Shown here piece after piece: positions 17,224 to 25,457 of a stretch of DNA of 33,054 bases. A model generated the notes under the pieces. That model was not told the DNA's origin. It saw only the letters and a program-made list of their open reading frames with translations, and did no database searches. The stretch comes from JBHJOF01 sp050330055 (GTDB lineage Bacteria > Pseudomonadota > Alphaproteobacteria > Kiloniellales > JAKSDN01): contig JBHJOF010000299.1 in NCBI GenBank assembly GCA_050330055.1, forward strand, positions 1 to 33,054, in the 5' to 3' direction. Every line of letters begins with the position of its first letter. Position 1 is the stretch's first letter. Position numbers and translations under genes: made by a program.

Positions 17224-17249
17224 GTAGTATGCATTCGAACAAATACTAC
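17224..17249. promoter_or_regulatory. Inverted repeat upstream of the TolB/TPR gene
   Basis: GTAGTAT (17224-17230) and ATACTAC (17243-17249) are perfect inverted copies around a 12-base spacer that contains TTCGAA. It lies 149 bases upstream of the TolB/TPR start. It could be a two-site operator; minus-strand TTGCCA at 17257-17262 could be a -35 element nearby. Confidence 0.35.
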
Positions 17250-17320
17250 ACGGCCTGGCAATCCGTGAGAATTGATTTGAATCTACCCTCGGCGCTCTTT
17301 GCGCGTCGCCGACTGACATG

Positions 17321-17337
17321 AAGTCATTCAATGACTT
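17321..17337. promoter_or_regulatory. Perfect 17-bp palindrome (candidate operator)
   Basis: AAGTCATT-C-AATGACTT is symmetric in all eight base pairs around one central base. It is AT-rich inside GC-rich DNA and sits in the divergent region between two genes. This is typical of a dimeric repressor or activator site. The cognate protein is not identifiable here. Confidence 0.45.
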
Positions 17338-17627
17338 GCCCGAGATTCGCGAGCGTTCCTCACCCCGCCGCGGCCCTCTGTTGAGGCGAAAGCGAGCCCA
17401 GGCACCAGATGAAAGCCCAATCCGGCGAGCGAGGGACAGGCCAAGATTGTTCGCCCCAGGCCCCGCCTTACGCGCGGCGGCCTTACCTTGCCGTTTACGG
17501 GAAGTTACGTGCGGGAGCCGTCCGTGATCTGTAGCCTTCTGTCGCCGGCTGACGCAGCGGCTGCGGCCCTGCCCCAGCCCAATAGAGCCGGATCGCTGGG
17601 TTTGCTCGAATCGTTGGATTCCTCGCT

Positions 17628-17951
17628 ATGCCAAAGCGAAAGGACTTCCGGGTGATACACGGTGGCAGGCCCGGAGATCAGGCGCCGCCCGGAGATCGGC
17701 CTGTTCCCGCCGCGATCGCCCAGCTTCTCGAAAGAGTAAATGAATACAGAAGCCTATTAGCCCACAGCCCGAGAGACGATACCGCCAGTCTCGTGGACGA
17801 CATGGAGGATGCGATCAACGCCCTTCTGCGGCTTGAGCAATCCACCCAGCCCGAGGCCCGGCATCGCGCTGACGAATACCGGCGTCTCATCGCCGACATC
17901 GATGCCGAGATCATTTCGGCATTGCCAGCCCCTGAGGTGCGCCGGCCCTGA
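17628..17951 (+). CDS. Small hypothetical protein, helical
   Basis: A 107-residue frame with a basic N-terminus (MPKRKDFRVIHGG) and two long amphipathic helices (AAIAQLLERVNEYRSLLAH; SLVDDMEDAINALLRLEQS), then RADEYRRLIADIDAEIISAL. Its composition is protein-like, with balanced acidic and basic residues, and its codon use fits a real gene. No clear ribosome-binding site precedes the ATG. I do not recognise a family. No signal peptide or membrane segment, so probably cytoplasmic. Confidence 0.5.
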   Translation: MPKRKDFRVIHGGRPGDQAPPGDRPVPAAIAQLLERVNEYRSLLAHSPRDDTASLVDDMEDAINALLRLEQSTQPEARHRADEYRRLIADIDAEIISALPAPEVRRP

Positions 17952-18309
17952 CGCCGGGCGCGTGCCAGAACGCAAGCCGCCGACTCAACGCCCGAGCCTC
18001 CCTATCGACCAGCTGGAGGGGTCCGCGCAGCGCAATCTTCAGCGCCACCCGCTCGATGGGACCGGCGCCGACGCCGGTTCCCAGCCGAGGCGGCGGCAGT
18101 GCCCCGCTACCGAAGTCAACGCTAGTTCCGCCAGGTTGTTTACCTCGGCGCTACACGTTCGATACACCGGCTACCTTGGGTGCCGTGGGGCAGTCGTAGT
18201 TTACTTCCAGATGGATCAGGGAAGTAGGCGGCTGCCATGCCGTGCCCAACGAGAGCATCGCTCTGAGCCTCATTCCTTGAATTGGTCGTTAGCCGGAGGA
18301 ATGCCGTCC
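17952..18309. other. Intergenic stretch before the patatin-like gene
   Basis: An open frame joins this stretch to the patatin gene, but its translation is low-quality and it precedes the lipoprotein signal, so I treat it as untranslated leader and promoter region. AT-richer sequence around 18190-18290 may hold the promoter; no clear boxes found. Confidence 0.5.
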
Positions 18310-19593
18310 ATGCCTAGCTGCAGCTTTTCCAGGCGCCAAGCTTTCCAACGATCGACTTGGCTGCTCTTGTTGGCGGTGGTCTTCCCGACTCTGGTCTCCG
18401 CCTGCGCGGCGCCGGCGCGTCTGACCGCCGTCCCCGAGGATCGAACAATCGAGGCCGTGGTGCCAGGCATACCAGGCGCGCGCTACTGGGTTGACAAGGA
18501 GATGGAGCCCTTCCTCCAGGATGCGCTGCAATCTTTCGCGCGGGAACAGGGCTACCTTGCCAGCATCGGTCACAGCGGGCCATTGCCACCAGTCTCCTTC
18601 CTCGCTGTCTCCGGCGGCGGCGACAATGGTGCATTTGGCGCCGGTCTGATGAAGGGCTGGACCGAGCACGGCGACCGTCCGGTGTTCAAGGGGGTGACCG
18701 GGGTGAGCACGGGGGCGTTGATCGCACCCATGGCCTTTCTTGGCTCGGACTATGACGATGCGCTCGAAGAGGCCTATACGGCGGTAACCCAGGCGGACAT
18801 CTTCGAGCCCCGCGGATTCATCACCGGTGCGCTCAGCGATGCCTTGGCCGATACCACGCCGATGAGCAAGATGATCGAGCACTTTGTAACGGAAAGTTTC
18901 CTGGAGGCCATCGCCGCCGAGTACGCCAAGGGGCGCCTGCTTTTGGTTGGCACCACGAACCTGGATGCCCGCCGACCGGTGATCTGGAACATGACGGCGA
19001 TTGCCGCCAGCAAGGCACCAGGATCCCTAGAATTGTTCCGCAAGATCCTGCGGGCCTCTGCCGCCGTTCCCGGCGCCTTCCCGCCAGTGATGATCGACGT
19101 CGAGGTCGACGGCAAGCCCTATCAGGAGATGCACGTCGACGGCGGCGCGATGGCCCAGGTCTTCCTCTATCCGCCCTCGCTCCACGTAGCTGAGCAATCG
19201 GCAAAGGCCCACATCCAGCGCGAGCGCAGCGTCTACATAATCCGCAATGCGCGCCTCGATCCCGATTGGGCTGACGTCGAGCGCCGCACCTTCAGCATTG
19301 CCGGCCGTGCCATCTCGTCGCTGATCCACTCCCAAGGCATCGGCGACCTCTACCGCATCTATCTGACCACGCACCGCGACGGCTTCGACTACAACCTGGC
19401 ATTTATCGGCCCAGACTTCGACTTCGAGCACAAGGAAGAGTTCGACCAGGACTTCATGCGTGCGCTCTATAAGTACGGCTATGAACTCGCCAGGAAGGGC
19501 TATCCCTGGCGGAAGGCTCCCCCAGGCTTCGATGACCTGGACCTCAATCCTGGCGGCGGAGGGACTACCGCAGCCGGCGCCCCTTCATCGTAG
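18310..19593 (+). CDS. Patatin-like phospholipase lipoprotein
   Basis: A 427-residue protein. A lipoprotein signal (STWLLLLAVVFPTLVSAC, acylated C32) is followed by a patatin hydrolase domain. It has the oxyanion glycines SGGGDNGAFGAG (101-112), the nucleophile elbow GVSTG (S133) and the catalytic aspartate in HVDGG (D277). Patatin enzymes cleave acyl chains from phospholipids or other lipids with a Ser-Asp dyad. The N-terminal lipid would place it on the envelope, facing the periplasm. GGAGGA at 18295-18300 sits nine bases before ATG 18310; ATG 18301 is too close to it. Downstream genes also encode envelope proteins, consistent with envelope lipid maintenance. Confidence 0.9.
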   Translation: MPSCSFSRRQAFQRSTWLLLLAVVFPTLVSACAAPARLTAVPEDRTIEAVVPGIPGARYWVDKEMEPFLQDALQSFAREQGYLASIGHSGPLPPVSFLAVSGGGDNGAFGAGLMKGWTEHGDRPVFKGVTGVSTGALIAPMAFLGSDYDDALEEAYTAVTQADIFEPRGFITGALSDALADTTPMSKMIEHFVTESFLEAIAAEYAKGRLLLVGTTNLDARRPVIWNMTAIAASKAPGSLELFRKILRASAAVPGAFPPVMIDVEVDGKPYQEMHVDGGAMAQVFLYPPSLHVAEQSAKAHIQRERSVYIIRNARLDPDWADVERRTFSIAGRAISSLIHSQGIGDLYRIYLTTHRDGFDYNLAFIGPDFDFEHKEEFDQDFMRALYKYGYELARKGYPWRKAPPGFDDLDLNPGGGGTTAAGAPSS

Positions 19594-19660
19594 AGGTTCC
19601 AGCCGGAGAAACCGGAGTGCATAGCAGAGTGGCGTGCAAGTTGCTGGAGGCCAGACAGAC

Positions 19661-20143
19661 ATGAAATACCGTACCGCAATCGCAGCTGTCGTCATCAGCC
19701 TTGCACTTGTCTCCGGCGCCAATGCCCAGCAGTTGATCGTCTATCCGAGCCAGGGACAGTCAACCGATCAGCAAGCTCAAGATCAGGCCGAGTGCCGGAC
19801 TTGGGCGGTGCAGCAGACCGGATATGATCCGGCCTCGCCACCTGCCCAGCCCGTGACAACCGCGGCCGCGCCACAGGGCGGCATGCTGCGCGGCGCGGCA
19901 CGCGGTGCAGTACTTGGCGTCACCGTCGGCGCCATAGCGGGAGATGCCGGCAAGGGTGCGGCAGCCGGGGCTGCTGGTGGTGCGCTGATCGGCGGATTCC
20001 GCCGCATTGACCAGCAGCGCGCTAATGAGCAGCAGCAATCTCAGGCGCAGGCACAGTACCAGCAGCAGGTCGCTGCGCAAAACCAGACGTATAACCGCGC
20101 CCTTTCCGCCTGCCTGCAAGGGCGCGGCTATACTGTTCAGTAG
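19661..20143 (+). CDS. Glycine-zipper exported protein
   Basis: A 160-residue protein with a signal peptide (AIAAVVISLALVSGANAQ). A segment with two cysteine-containing ends (AECRTWAVQQTGYDP; ALSACLQGRGY) flanks a glycine zipper (GAARGAVLGVTVGAIAGDAG, then AAGAAGGALIGG). A Gln-rich helix (QQSQAQAQYQQQVAAQNQ) follows. Glycine-zipper segments pack against or insert into membranes. GGAGG lies about ten bases before ATG 19661. The gene follows the patatin gene by 67 bases in the same direction. Function unknown. Confidence 0.85.
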   Translation: MKYRTAIAAVVISLALVSGANAQQLIVYPSQGQSTDQQAQDQAECRTWAVQQTGYDPASPPAQPVTTAAAPQGGMLRGAARGAVLGVTVGAIAGDAGKGAAAGAAGGALIGGFRRIDQQRANEQQQSQAQAQYQQQVAAQNQTYNRALSACLQGRGYTVQ

Positions 20144-20152
20144 GAGGAGGAC

Positions 20153-20596
20153 ATGACGATGCGTGCCTTGCTCCCCCTCGGCCTAGGCTCGTGGCTGCTC
20201 GTCCTTGCGCCTCTCCCAGTTATCGCTGGCGCATTCGACGGGTCCTCTCCCCTGCTCTGCGCCCTCAACGAAGCTATGGAATGCACCCCGGGCAACGACT
20301 GCCAGCGCATCCTGCCCGAGGAGGCCGGCGCTCCCGACTTCTTCCTGATCGACGTGGCGGCAGGGTCGGTGAGTGGACTCGGTGAGATGCCGCGCACTTC
20401 CGCCATTCGCACCGTCAGCGAGATCAACGGCAAGCTGATCCTGCAAGGGGCTGAAGATGGCGTGGATGGTGTCCGCGATGGTCTGGGCTGGAGCGCAGCC
20501 ATTGCTCAGGACAATGGGCGCTTCGTCTTGAGTGCATCCGGCGAGCGCGTGGCCTTTGTTGTCTTCGGCGCCTGCGCTGCACTCACAGATCGCTAG
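20153..20596 (+). CDS. Secreted protein of unknown function
   Basis: A 147-residue protein beginning nine bases after the glycine-zipper gene, with AGGAGGAGG directly upstream. A signal peptide (LGSWLLVLAPLPVIAG) is followed by a mature part with four cysteines (C36, C44, C50 and one in FGACAAL), which could form disulfides. The mature part is mostly beta-strand-like (FFLIDVAAGSVSG, IRTVSEINGKLILQG, GRFVLSASGERVAFVVFG). I do not recognise the family. Likely co-transcribed with the glycine-zipper gene. Confidence 0.8.
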   Translation: MTMRALLPLGLGSWLLVLAPLPVIAGAFDGSSPLLCALNEAMECTPGNDCQRILPEEAGAPDFFLIDVAAGSVSGLGEMPRTSAIRTVSEINGKLILQGAEDGVDGVRDGLGWSAAIAQDNGRFVLSASGERVAFVVFGACAALTDR

Positions 20597-20719
20597 CAGC
20601 ATCCGATCGATTGAGCCTCATGGTCATGCCCCTATCGTTGCGGAGTGTCAAATCCGACCCAGGAAGCCGAGGCCCTCTTAGCTACTTCGGGTGATTTCTG
20701 TCAGTGGAGGGATAATCGA

Positions 20720-21196
20720 ATGACAAGCAAGCCTTTAGACTGTAGGGGCCTGTTCATCGCCTGGAGCCCAGCCATCGTAGCTCTGACCATTGCTGCCTTG
20801 CAGTTCAGCACCGCCTTCGCGCAAGCCGCCGACCTCAAGCAGTCGGGCACGTTGACGATCAATCAGGCGCAGGTAGCCTTCATCCTCAGCGGCAATGTTG
20901 GCGGCGGCAAGCTGAGCTACGGCGACAAGACCTATGATTTCACCGTCGGTGGCCTTGGCATCGGCGGATTCGGCGTTTCTTCCATCGAAGCCACTGGCGA
21001 AGTCTACAACCTGGCAGACCTTGGCGATTTCGAAGGTGCCTACGGACAGGCACGGACCGGGATCGCTGTCGGCACCGTCGGCGGTGGCGACCTGTGGTTG
21101 GAGAATCCCGCCGGCGTCTACATCCATCTCGTCGCCAAGAGAAAGGGTCTAGCGCTCTCGATCGGCGCCGACGCGATCTACTTCAAGCTCGATTGA
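20720..21196 (+). CDS. DUF1134/EipA-like exported protein
   Basis: A 158-residue protein. After a signal peptide (PAIVALTIAALQFSTAFAQA) the body resembles DUF1134, the family of Brucella EipA. It shows GGGKLSYGDKTYDFTVGGLG, then IGGFGVSSIEATGEVYNLAD, FEGAYGQARTGIAV, GDLWLENPAGVYIHLVAKRK and a final GLALSIGADAIYF. EipA is a periplasmic protein needed for envelope integrity and linked to O-polysaccharide and division functions. The similarity is judged by eye from remembered family features. GGAGG precedes ATG 20720 by nine bases. Surrounding genes are all envelope-related. Confidence 0.62.
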   Translation: MTSKPLDCRGLFIAWSPAIVALTIAALQFSTAFAQAADLKQSGTLTINQAQVAFILSGNVGGGKLSYGDKTYDFTVGGLGIGGFGVSSIEATGEVYNLADLGDFEGAYGQARTGIAVGTVGGGDLWLENPAGVYIHLVAKRKGLALSIGADAIYFKLD

Positions 21197-21251
21197 TCTT
21201 CCGTCGGGCACGAACACCCGAGCTGACTCTTAAGCTAGGAGAGACAGGACC

Positions 21252-21812
21252 ATGCATCGGATATCTCAGCGCACCGGCGTTTCTCTTAGGTGCTTAGCGG
21301 TAGCGCTCGTCGCAAGCATCCTTCCACACCACAAAGCGGCAGCGGAAGAGCAGATCATCGACGCCTTCGCGACTTGGGAAGGCCAGGGGGTGATCTATGA
21401 GACCGGTGAGAAGCTGGGAACTTTTGTCGGCTCAATTGCGGGACCGTTGTTCATAGATACCGACAAGGGACCCATAAACGCTGGCCGAATCGTTTGCCCT
21501 GTGCTGCTCGATGTTGATCTCGAGACGGCCAAGCAAGCCGGGAGGGGCAAATGCACGGTCACAGCGGATGACGGCGCCCGGGCCTTCGGCGACTGGTCGT
21601 GCCAGGGCGTTCATTTGATTGGCTGCGACGGCGAGCTAACTCTTACCGGAGGAACGGGGCGTCTGGCCGGGATCTCCGGAAAGGGAGAGATTAGGGTCAG
21701 AAGCACTGTCCGGGCCGGTGCGGCAAAGGCCTCGACCGAAGGCTCCGTGATGGAGTTTGGGAGCGGAATCCTCGTGCTGCGTCATATGAAGCTGGAGTTG
21801 CCGGCCGAATAG
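21252..21812 (+). CDS. Secreted small beta-barrel-like protein, unknown
   Basis: A 186-residue protein with a signal peptide (SLRCLAVALVASILPHHKAAA). A repetitive beta-strand body follows. It contains the short motif LTLTGGTGRLAGISGKGEIR, which resembles the GGTGRFAGATG-type turn of allene-oxide-cyclase-like barrel proteins. Cysteines occur in IVCPVLL, GKCTV, WSCQG and IGCDG, and could pair. AGGAGAG is upstream of ATG 21252. Enzymatic activity cannot be assigned. It precedes the MscS gene by 19 bases, so the two are likely co-transcribed. Confidence 0.75.
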   Translation: MHRISQRTGVSLRCLAVALVASILPHHKAAAEEQIIDAFATWEGQGVIYETGEKLGTFVGSIAGPLFIDTDKGPINAGRIVCPVLLDVDLETAKQAGRGKCTVTADDGARAFGDWSCQGVHLIGCDGELTLTGGTGRLAGISGKGEIRVRSTVRAGAAKASTEGSVMEFGSGILVLRHMKLELPAE

Positions 21813-21831
21813 CAGATCAGCGGAGACCGCT

Positions 21832-23979
21832 ATGGCTCTCGCCGAATTGCGCCTTCTTGTCGATCCCTTGCGACGAGCCTTGATACTCACGCTTACGCTC
21901 GCGTTGCTTCTCGCTGCCGGGCAGGCTCTGGCCCAACCATCCGAGCCTCGCCCTGAGCAGCTCCGCACCCTCACCGAGCTGTTGCGCGATCCGGCGATTC
22001 AGGCGTGGTTGCAGGCTCAGTCCGAAGGGACGGCTGCGGAGATCGCAGCTGCGCCTGCGGGGTCGGGCGAGTCTGCAAGCGCGCAGCAGATCATGGCCGG
22101 CTGGCTGGACACAGTGCGCGCCTTCCTGCGCACGCTCGTGGCGGCGGTGCCAACGCTGCCTGACGAGCTTAAGCGGGTGTCGGCAACTCTGTCCGTCGAG
22201 CTCAAAGAGCACGGTGTGATTGGTGTGGTAGTCCTGTTCTCCACCTTTGCCGCACTTGGCTTTGGCGTCCAATGGCTCTTCTGGTGGGCGACGACCGGGA
22301 TGCGCGAAAGAATGATCGCGAGCGATTTGGAGAGCGCCAAAGACCGCGCGCGCGCGCTTGGCCTGAGGCTCATCTACGGCATGGGCGTGCTCCTAGCCTT
22401 CGCCATTGGCAGCGTCGGCGCCTTTCTGCTGTTCGACTGGCCTCCCCTCCTCAAGGAGATCGTGCTCGCCTATCTCCTGCTATTCCTGATCGTCGAGTTC
22501 GTCCTGGTGCTCGGACGGGTTATCCTGGCCCCCGCTGCAGAGCGCTTCCGGGTCGTGCCGATGACAACCGAAGCCGCCCGCTTCTGGTTCACCTGGTCGG
22601 CCGTTCTCGTAGGCTGGTTCGTCTTCCTGAAGGTCAGTCTCAATGTGCTCGCCGATCTAGGTATGAGCCGGCCTCCCGGCTACCTGATCGCCTTGTTGGG
22701 CAGCATCGTACTGCTCGCCCTGACGCTGTTTGTGGTTTGGCGCCATCCGCTGCGCGATGGCAGTGAGCCGGCGAGCCGTCAAAATCGGCTGGGCGCTTGG
22801 GTGCTATCGCTCTACCTTGTCGCTGTCTGGCTGCTGCTGCTCACCGGTTCCGCGAAGCCGTTCTACATCGGCGTCATCTTACTGCTGCTGCCGATTGTGA
22901 TCCGTTGCGCTCGCCTCGGCGTCAATCACGTCTTGCGCCCTGCCGGCAGCGAGGGGCGCGACGACGCCGTCCCTTCGCTCGCAGCGGTCTCGCTCGAGCG
23001 CGGCCTGCAGGCGGCACTCCTGATCGGCGGCGCCTATTTGATAGCCTGGATTCAAGGCCTCGACTTTGGCGCCATGGCGGCCGGCGACAGCCTGGCCACC
23101 CGTTTGCTCCGCGGCACGGTTCATGCCGTCGTCATTGTGCTCCTGGCCGACTTTGCCTGGCACCTCGCGCGCGCCTGGATAGACAGCCGCCTTGCGGCGG
23201 CAACGTCCGGAGGCCAAGCAGAGGGCGAGCGGGCGCGTCGGCAGGCCCGGCTGCTTACGCTCCTGCCCATCTTCAAGAACGTCCTGTTCGTCGCCCTCTT
23301 TGTAATGGCTGCCCTAATGGCACTGTCAGCGCTGGGCATTGAGATCGGACCGCTGATCGCCGGCGCCGGCGTGGTCGGCGTGGCTATTGGCTTCGGCGCG
23401 CAAACGCTGGTGAAGGATATCATCTCCGGTATGTTCTATCTGCTCGACGATGCCTTCCGCGTCGGTGAGTACATTGTCAGCGGCAGCTACAAAGGCACGG
23501 TGGAGTCGTTCTCTCTCCGCTCGATCAAGCTCCGCCACCATCGTGGTTATCTCTATACGGTTCCGTTTGGCGAACTGGGTGCCGTCCAAAACATGAGCCG
23601 CGACTGGGTTATTGATATAATGAACGTCGGCGTCACCTATGACTCCGACATCGGCAAGGTGAAGCGCATCATTAAACAGGTTGGAAAGGAACTGGCGCAG
23701 GACGAGGAGTTCAAGCCCCACATCATCGAGACGTTGAAGATGCAAGGCGTGGAGCAGTTTGGCGATTTCGCAATCCAGATTCGCATGAAGATGATGACCA
23801 AGCCGGGCGAGCAGTTCGTCATCCGACGCCGTGCCTATGCCATGATCAAGCAAGCTTTTGACGAGAACGGCATCAAATTCGCCTTCCCGACCGTGCAAGT
23901 CGCGGGCGGCGGGGAAGCGTCTGCCGCCGTCGCGCATACTGGACTGGAGCTCGCCACGCATCCGTCCGGGCCCGTGTGA
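21832..23979 (+). CDS. Large mechanosensitive channel of the MscS family
   Basis: A 715-residue inner-membrane channel with a signal peptide (LTLTLALLLAAGQALA) and a periplasmic segment to about residue 120. It has around ten transmembrane helices and the conserved MscS core. The pore-lining and beta-domain sequence IGPLIAGAGVVGVAIGFGAQ lies near 504-523, followed by TLVKDIISGMFYLLDDAFRV and VGEYIVSGSYKGTVESFSLR. The C-terminal alpha/beta domain ends by AFPTVQVAGGG. This is the architecture of the long YbiO/MscM-type channels that open under membrane tension. It is the last gene of the plus-strand envelope run and ends near the remains of an insertion sequence. Confidence 0.93.
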   Translation: MALAELRLLVDPLRRALILTLTLALLLAAGQALAQPSEPRPEQLRTLTELLRDPAIQAWLQAQSEGTAAEIAAAPAGSGESASAQQIMAGWLDTVRAFLRTLVAAVPTLPDELKRVSATLSVELKEHGVIGVVVLFSTFAALGFGVQWLFWWATTGMRERMIASDLESAKDRARALGLRLIYGMGVLLAFAIGSVGAFLLFDWPPLLKEIVLAYLLLFLIVEFVLVLGRVILAPAAERFRVVPMTTEAARFWFTWSAVLVGWFVFLKVSLNVLADLGMSRPPGYLIALLGSIVLLALTLFVVWRHPLRDGSEPASRQNRLGAWVLSLYLVAVWLLLLTGSAKPFYIGVILLLLPIVIRCARLGVNHVLRPAGSEGRDDAVPSLAAVSLERGLQAALLIGGAYLIAWIQGLDFGAMAAGDSLATRLLRGTVHAVVIVLLADFAWHLARAWIDSRLAAATSGGQAEGERARRQARLLTLLPIFKNVLFVALFVMAALMALSALGIEIGPLIAGAGVVGVAIGFGAQTLVKDIISGMFYLLDDAFRVGEYIVSGSYKGTVESFSLRSIKLRHHRGYLYTVPFGELGAVQNMSRDWVIDIMNVGVTYDSDIGKVKRIIKQVGKELAQDEEFKPHIIETLKMQGVEQFGDFAIQIRMKMMTKPGEQFVIRRRAYAMIKQAFDENGIKFAFPTVQVAGGGEASAAVAHTGLELATHPSGPV

Positions 23980-24029
23980 GCGCCTCGCGCACATTTAGCT
24001 CTCAAAACCAACCTCAAAGAGCGGGGGCG

Positions 24030-24714
24030 CAGAACCTCCCGTTGAAGAATTCGATGAAGGAGTTCTGGGTCGGCTTACCGGGCTCAATGAAGTGGAGCCG
24101 CACGCTGTTGCGCCAGGCCTACTCGTGGGCGCCTTGCCGATCATCTCCGGGCCGTTGTCGACGACGATCTCCAGGGGCAGGCCGCGGCTCTTGGCCTGGC
24201 GGTCCAGGACCCGCACGACCCGGACCCCCGGCAGCGAGGTGTCGACCTCGATCGCCGGGCACTCGCGCGTCAGGTCGTCGGCGATGTTGAGCGTGCGGAA
24301 TCGCTGGCCGCCAATGGCCTCCTGGGCCAGCAGGTCGTGCTGGAAGTCCATCGACCAGCGCTCGTTGGGCGCTTGCGGCACCAGCAACGGCCGGCGCTCG
24401 GCCCGGGCGACCCGTTTGCGCTTGCGCTTTCTCACCTGCAGACCCTCCTCGACGTAGATCCGGTGCACCGCCTTGTGGTTGACCTGCCAGCCCTCGCGGC
24501 GCAGCAGGGCATGCAGGCGCCGATAGCCGAAGCGCCGGCGGGCGGCCGCCAGCTCCTTCAGGCGCTCGCGAAGGCCCGCCCATTCCCGCCTGCGCGGCGC
24601 GTACTGCCAGGTCGTGAGAGGGAGTTCGGCCAGCCGGCAGGCCCGGCGCTGGGACAGCCCGGGCGCCCGGACCAGGTGGGAGACGACCGCACGCTTGCCG
24701 GCCGGCCTCACCAC
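24030..24714 (-). pseudogene. IS3-family transposase orfB, frameshifted and truncated
   Basis: The frame opens at GTG 24714 with an IS3-type N-terminal segment (GLSQRRACRLAELPLTTWQY). It then has the HTH_21 part (RRRFGYRRLHALLRREGWQV) and the integrase core (NERWSMDFQHD with the first Asp, EIVVDNGPEM with the second). Near 24112-24132 the frame slips; the other frame continues with VRLHFIEPGKPTQNSFIEFF, which holds the catalytic Glu. The sequence is cut off after NGRF at about 24030, losing the last ~60 residues. Inactive. Confidence 0.85.
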
Positions 24715-24969
24715 TTTCGGCTGAGCACGTCCTTCAAAGCCGCGTTGTCCGGGTGCGCCTCGGCCAGAAGCTTCTTCAGCTTCGCGTTCTCCGCCTCGAG
24801 CTCCTTCAGCCGGCGCGCGTTCGAAGCCTCCATCCCACCGTACTTCACCTTCCAGCGGTAGAAGCTCTGCTCCGAGACGCCGTGCCGCCGCGTCACCTCC
24901 TTGACCGACGCTCCGGCCTCCTGCTCGCGCAAAACCCCGATGATCTGCTCCTCGGTAAATCGACGCTTA
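24708..24969 (-). pseudogene. IS3-family transposase orfA with a lost start codon
   Basis: The helix-turn-helix product reads KRRFTEEQIIGVLREQEAGA, then VTRRHGVSEQSFYRWKVKYG and a leucine-rich end (RLKELEAENAKLKKLLAEAH) that overlaps orfB by 7 bases. A strong AGGAGG lies upstream, but where ATG is expected the sequence is GATAAGCG. One deleted G (ATGAAGCG to ATAAGCG) would explain it. The only in-frame start left is TTG at 24932, which would drop the first helix. Probably inactive, together with the broken orfB. Confidence 0.7.
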
Positions 24970-25138
24970 TCGAAAGTCCTCCTCTGGAGAACTCTCTAGC
25001 CTCATGACCCGGATTCGGGGGAGCAGGTCACACCCGCTACGACGCTCTGCGCCGGAGGCGCGCTTGGATTGCATTCCGGCTGTTACCTATGTGTTACCTG
25101 GGGCATCTGGACGGCGCTGGCACCTGGAATGAGAAAGC

Positions 25139-25159
25139 CGCCAACCCGTTGAGTTGGCG
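25139..25159. terminator. Stem-loop, possible terminator remnant
   Basis: CGCCAAC (25139-25145) pairs with GTTGGCG (25153-25159) over 7 bp around a 7-base loop. A modest T-rich stretch (CCTTGATTTGG) follows on the plus strand. It may be the terminator of a lost element gene. Confidence 0.35.
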
Positions 25160-25167
25160 CCTTGATT

Positions 25168-25189
25168 TGGTTGCGGGGGCCCGCAACCA
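25168..25189. repeat. Head-to-head tRNA 3' ends (10-bp inverted repeat)
   Basis: TGGTTGCGGG (25168-25177) and CCCGCAACCA (25180-25189) are perfect inverted copies separated by GG. CGCAACCA is the acceptor end plus CCA of the tRNA-Met-like fragment at 4620-4664; the first 13 bases (25168-25180) are identical to 4620-4632. It looks like an attachment-site or rearrangement remnant, or a terminator that happens to share this sequence. Confidence 0.5.
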
Positions 25190-25457
25190 CCGAGAATTGA
25201 TTCAGCCTTGTGCATTAATCTGATCGCAATTCGAGGGGAGAAGCGGGGCGCTAGCACCCACATTTTCTTGCTGTTGCCGGCGGCTTCACGAGGTCCGATG
25301 CCGAACTGTTGAGATTGCAGGCGCGCGTTGCATGCCGTTTCCTAAGGCTTTCATGTCGTAACTGACTTGCGGTCCAACAAAGGTTCCTCGGCCGGTCAGG
25401 GCGAGGCTCTGCGATGCTGCTGGGGGCCGCTGTTGCAGGGCTGCCACCCAAGTCGTC

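Larger units (their letters stand above)
17076..17627. other. Divergent intergenic region without a supported gene
   Basis: About 550 bases between the TolB/TPR gene (minus) and a small plus-strand gene. A 69-codon open frame at 17318-17527 is Arg/Pro-rich with no ribosome site and is not believed. Two clear dyads stand out and are listed separately (17224-17249, 17321-17337). Confidence 0.6.
24030..25030 (-). mobile_element. Decayed IS3-family insertion sequence, one end missing
   Basis: The minus-strand element starts at about 25030 with TGACCTGCTCCCCCGAATCC, likely its terminal inverted repeat. It carries orfA and orfB and stops abruptly near 24030 inside orfB, just after the codons FFNGRF. 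No second terminal repeat is found. With the frameshift in orfB and the doubtful orfA start it cannot transpose by itself. It lies between the MscS gene and the downstream catabolic operon. Confidence 0.8.
25031..25457. other. Gene-free scar region between the insertion sequence and the catabolic operon
   Basis: No supported gene. It holds a direct repeat of TGTTACCT (25081 and 25092), a stem-loop CGCCAAC/GTTGGCG (25139-25159) and the tRNA-end palindrome at 25168-25189. The codon string NEKAANPLSW around 25128-25157 is of the kind seen at the ends of integrated elements. Sequence 25250-25450 gives no recognisable protein in any frame. Confidence 0.55.

Noticed and set aside
17318..17527. 69-codon plus-strand frame
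   Set aside because: Arg/Pro-rich, no ribosome site, no protein-like pattern; it also covers the palindrome at 17321.
17809..18309. N-terminal extension of the patatin-like protein
   Set aside because: Would place ~165 poorly structured residues before a clear lipoprotein signal; GGAGGA supports the start at 18310.
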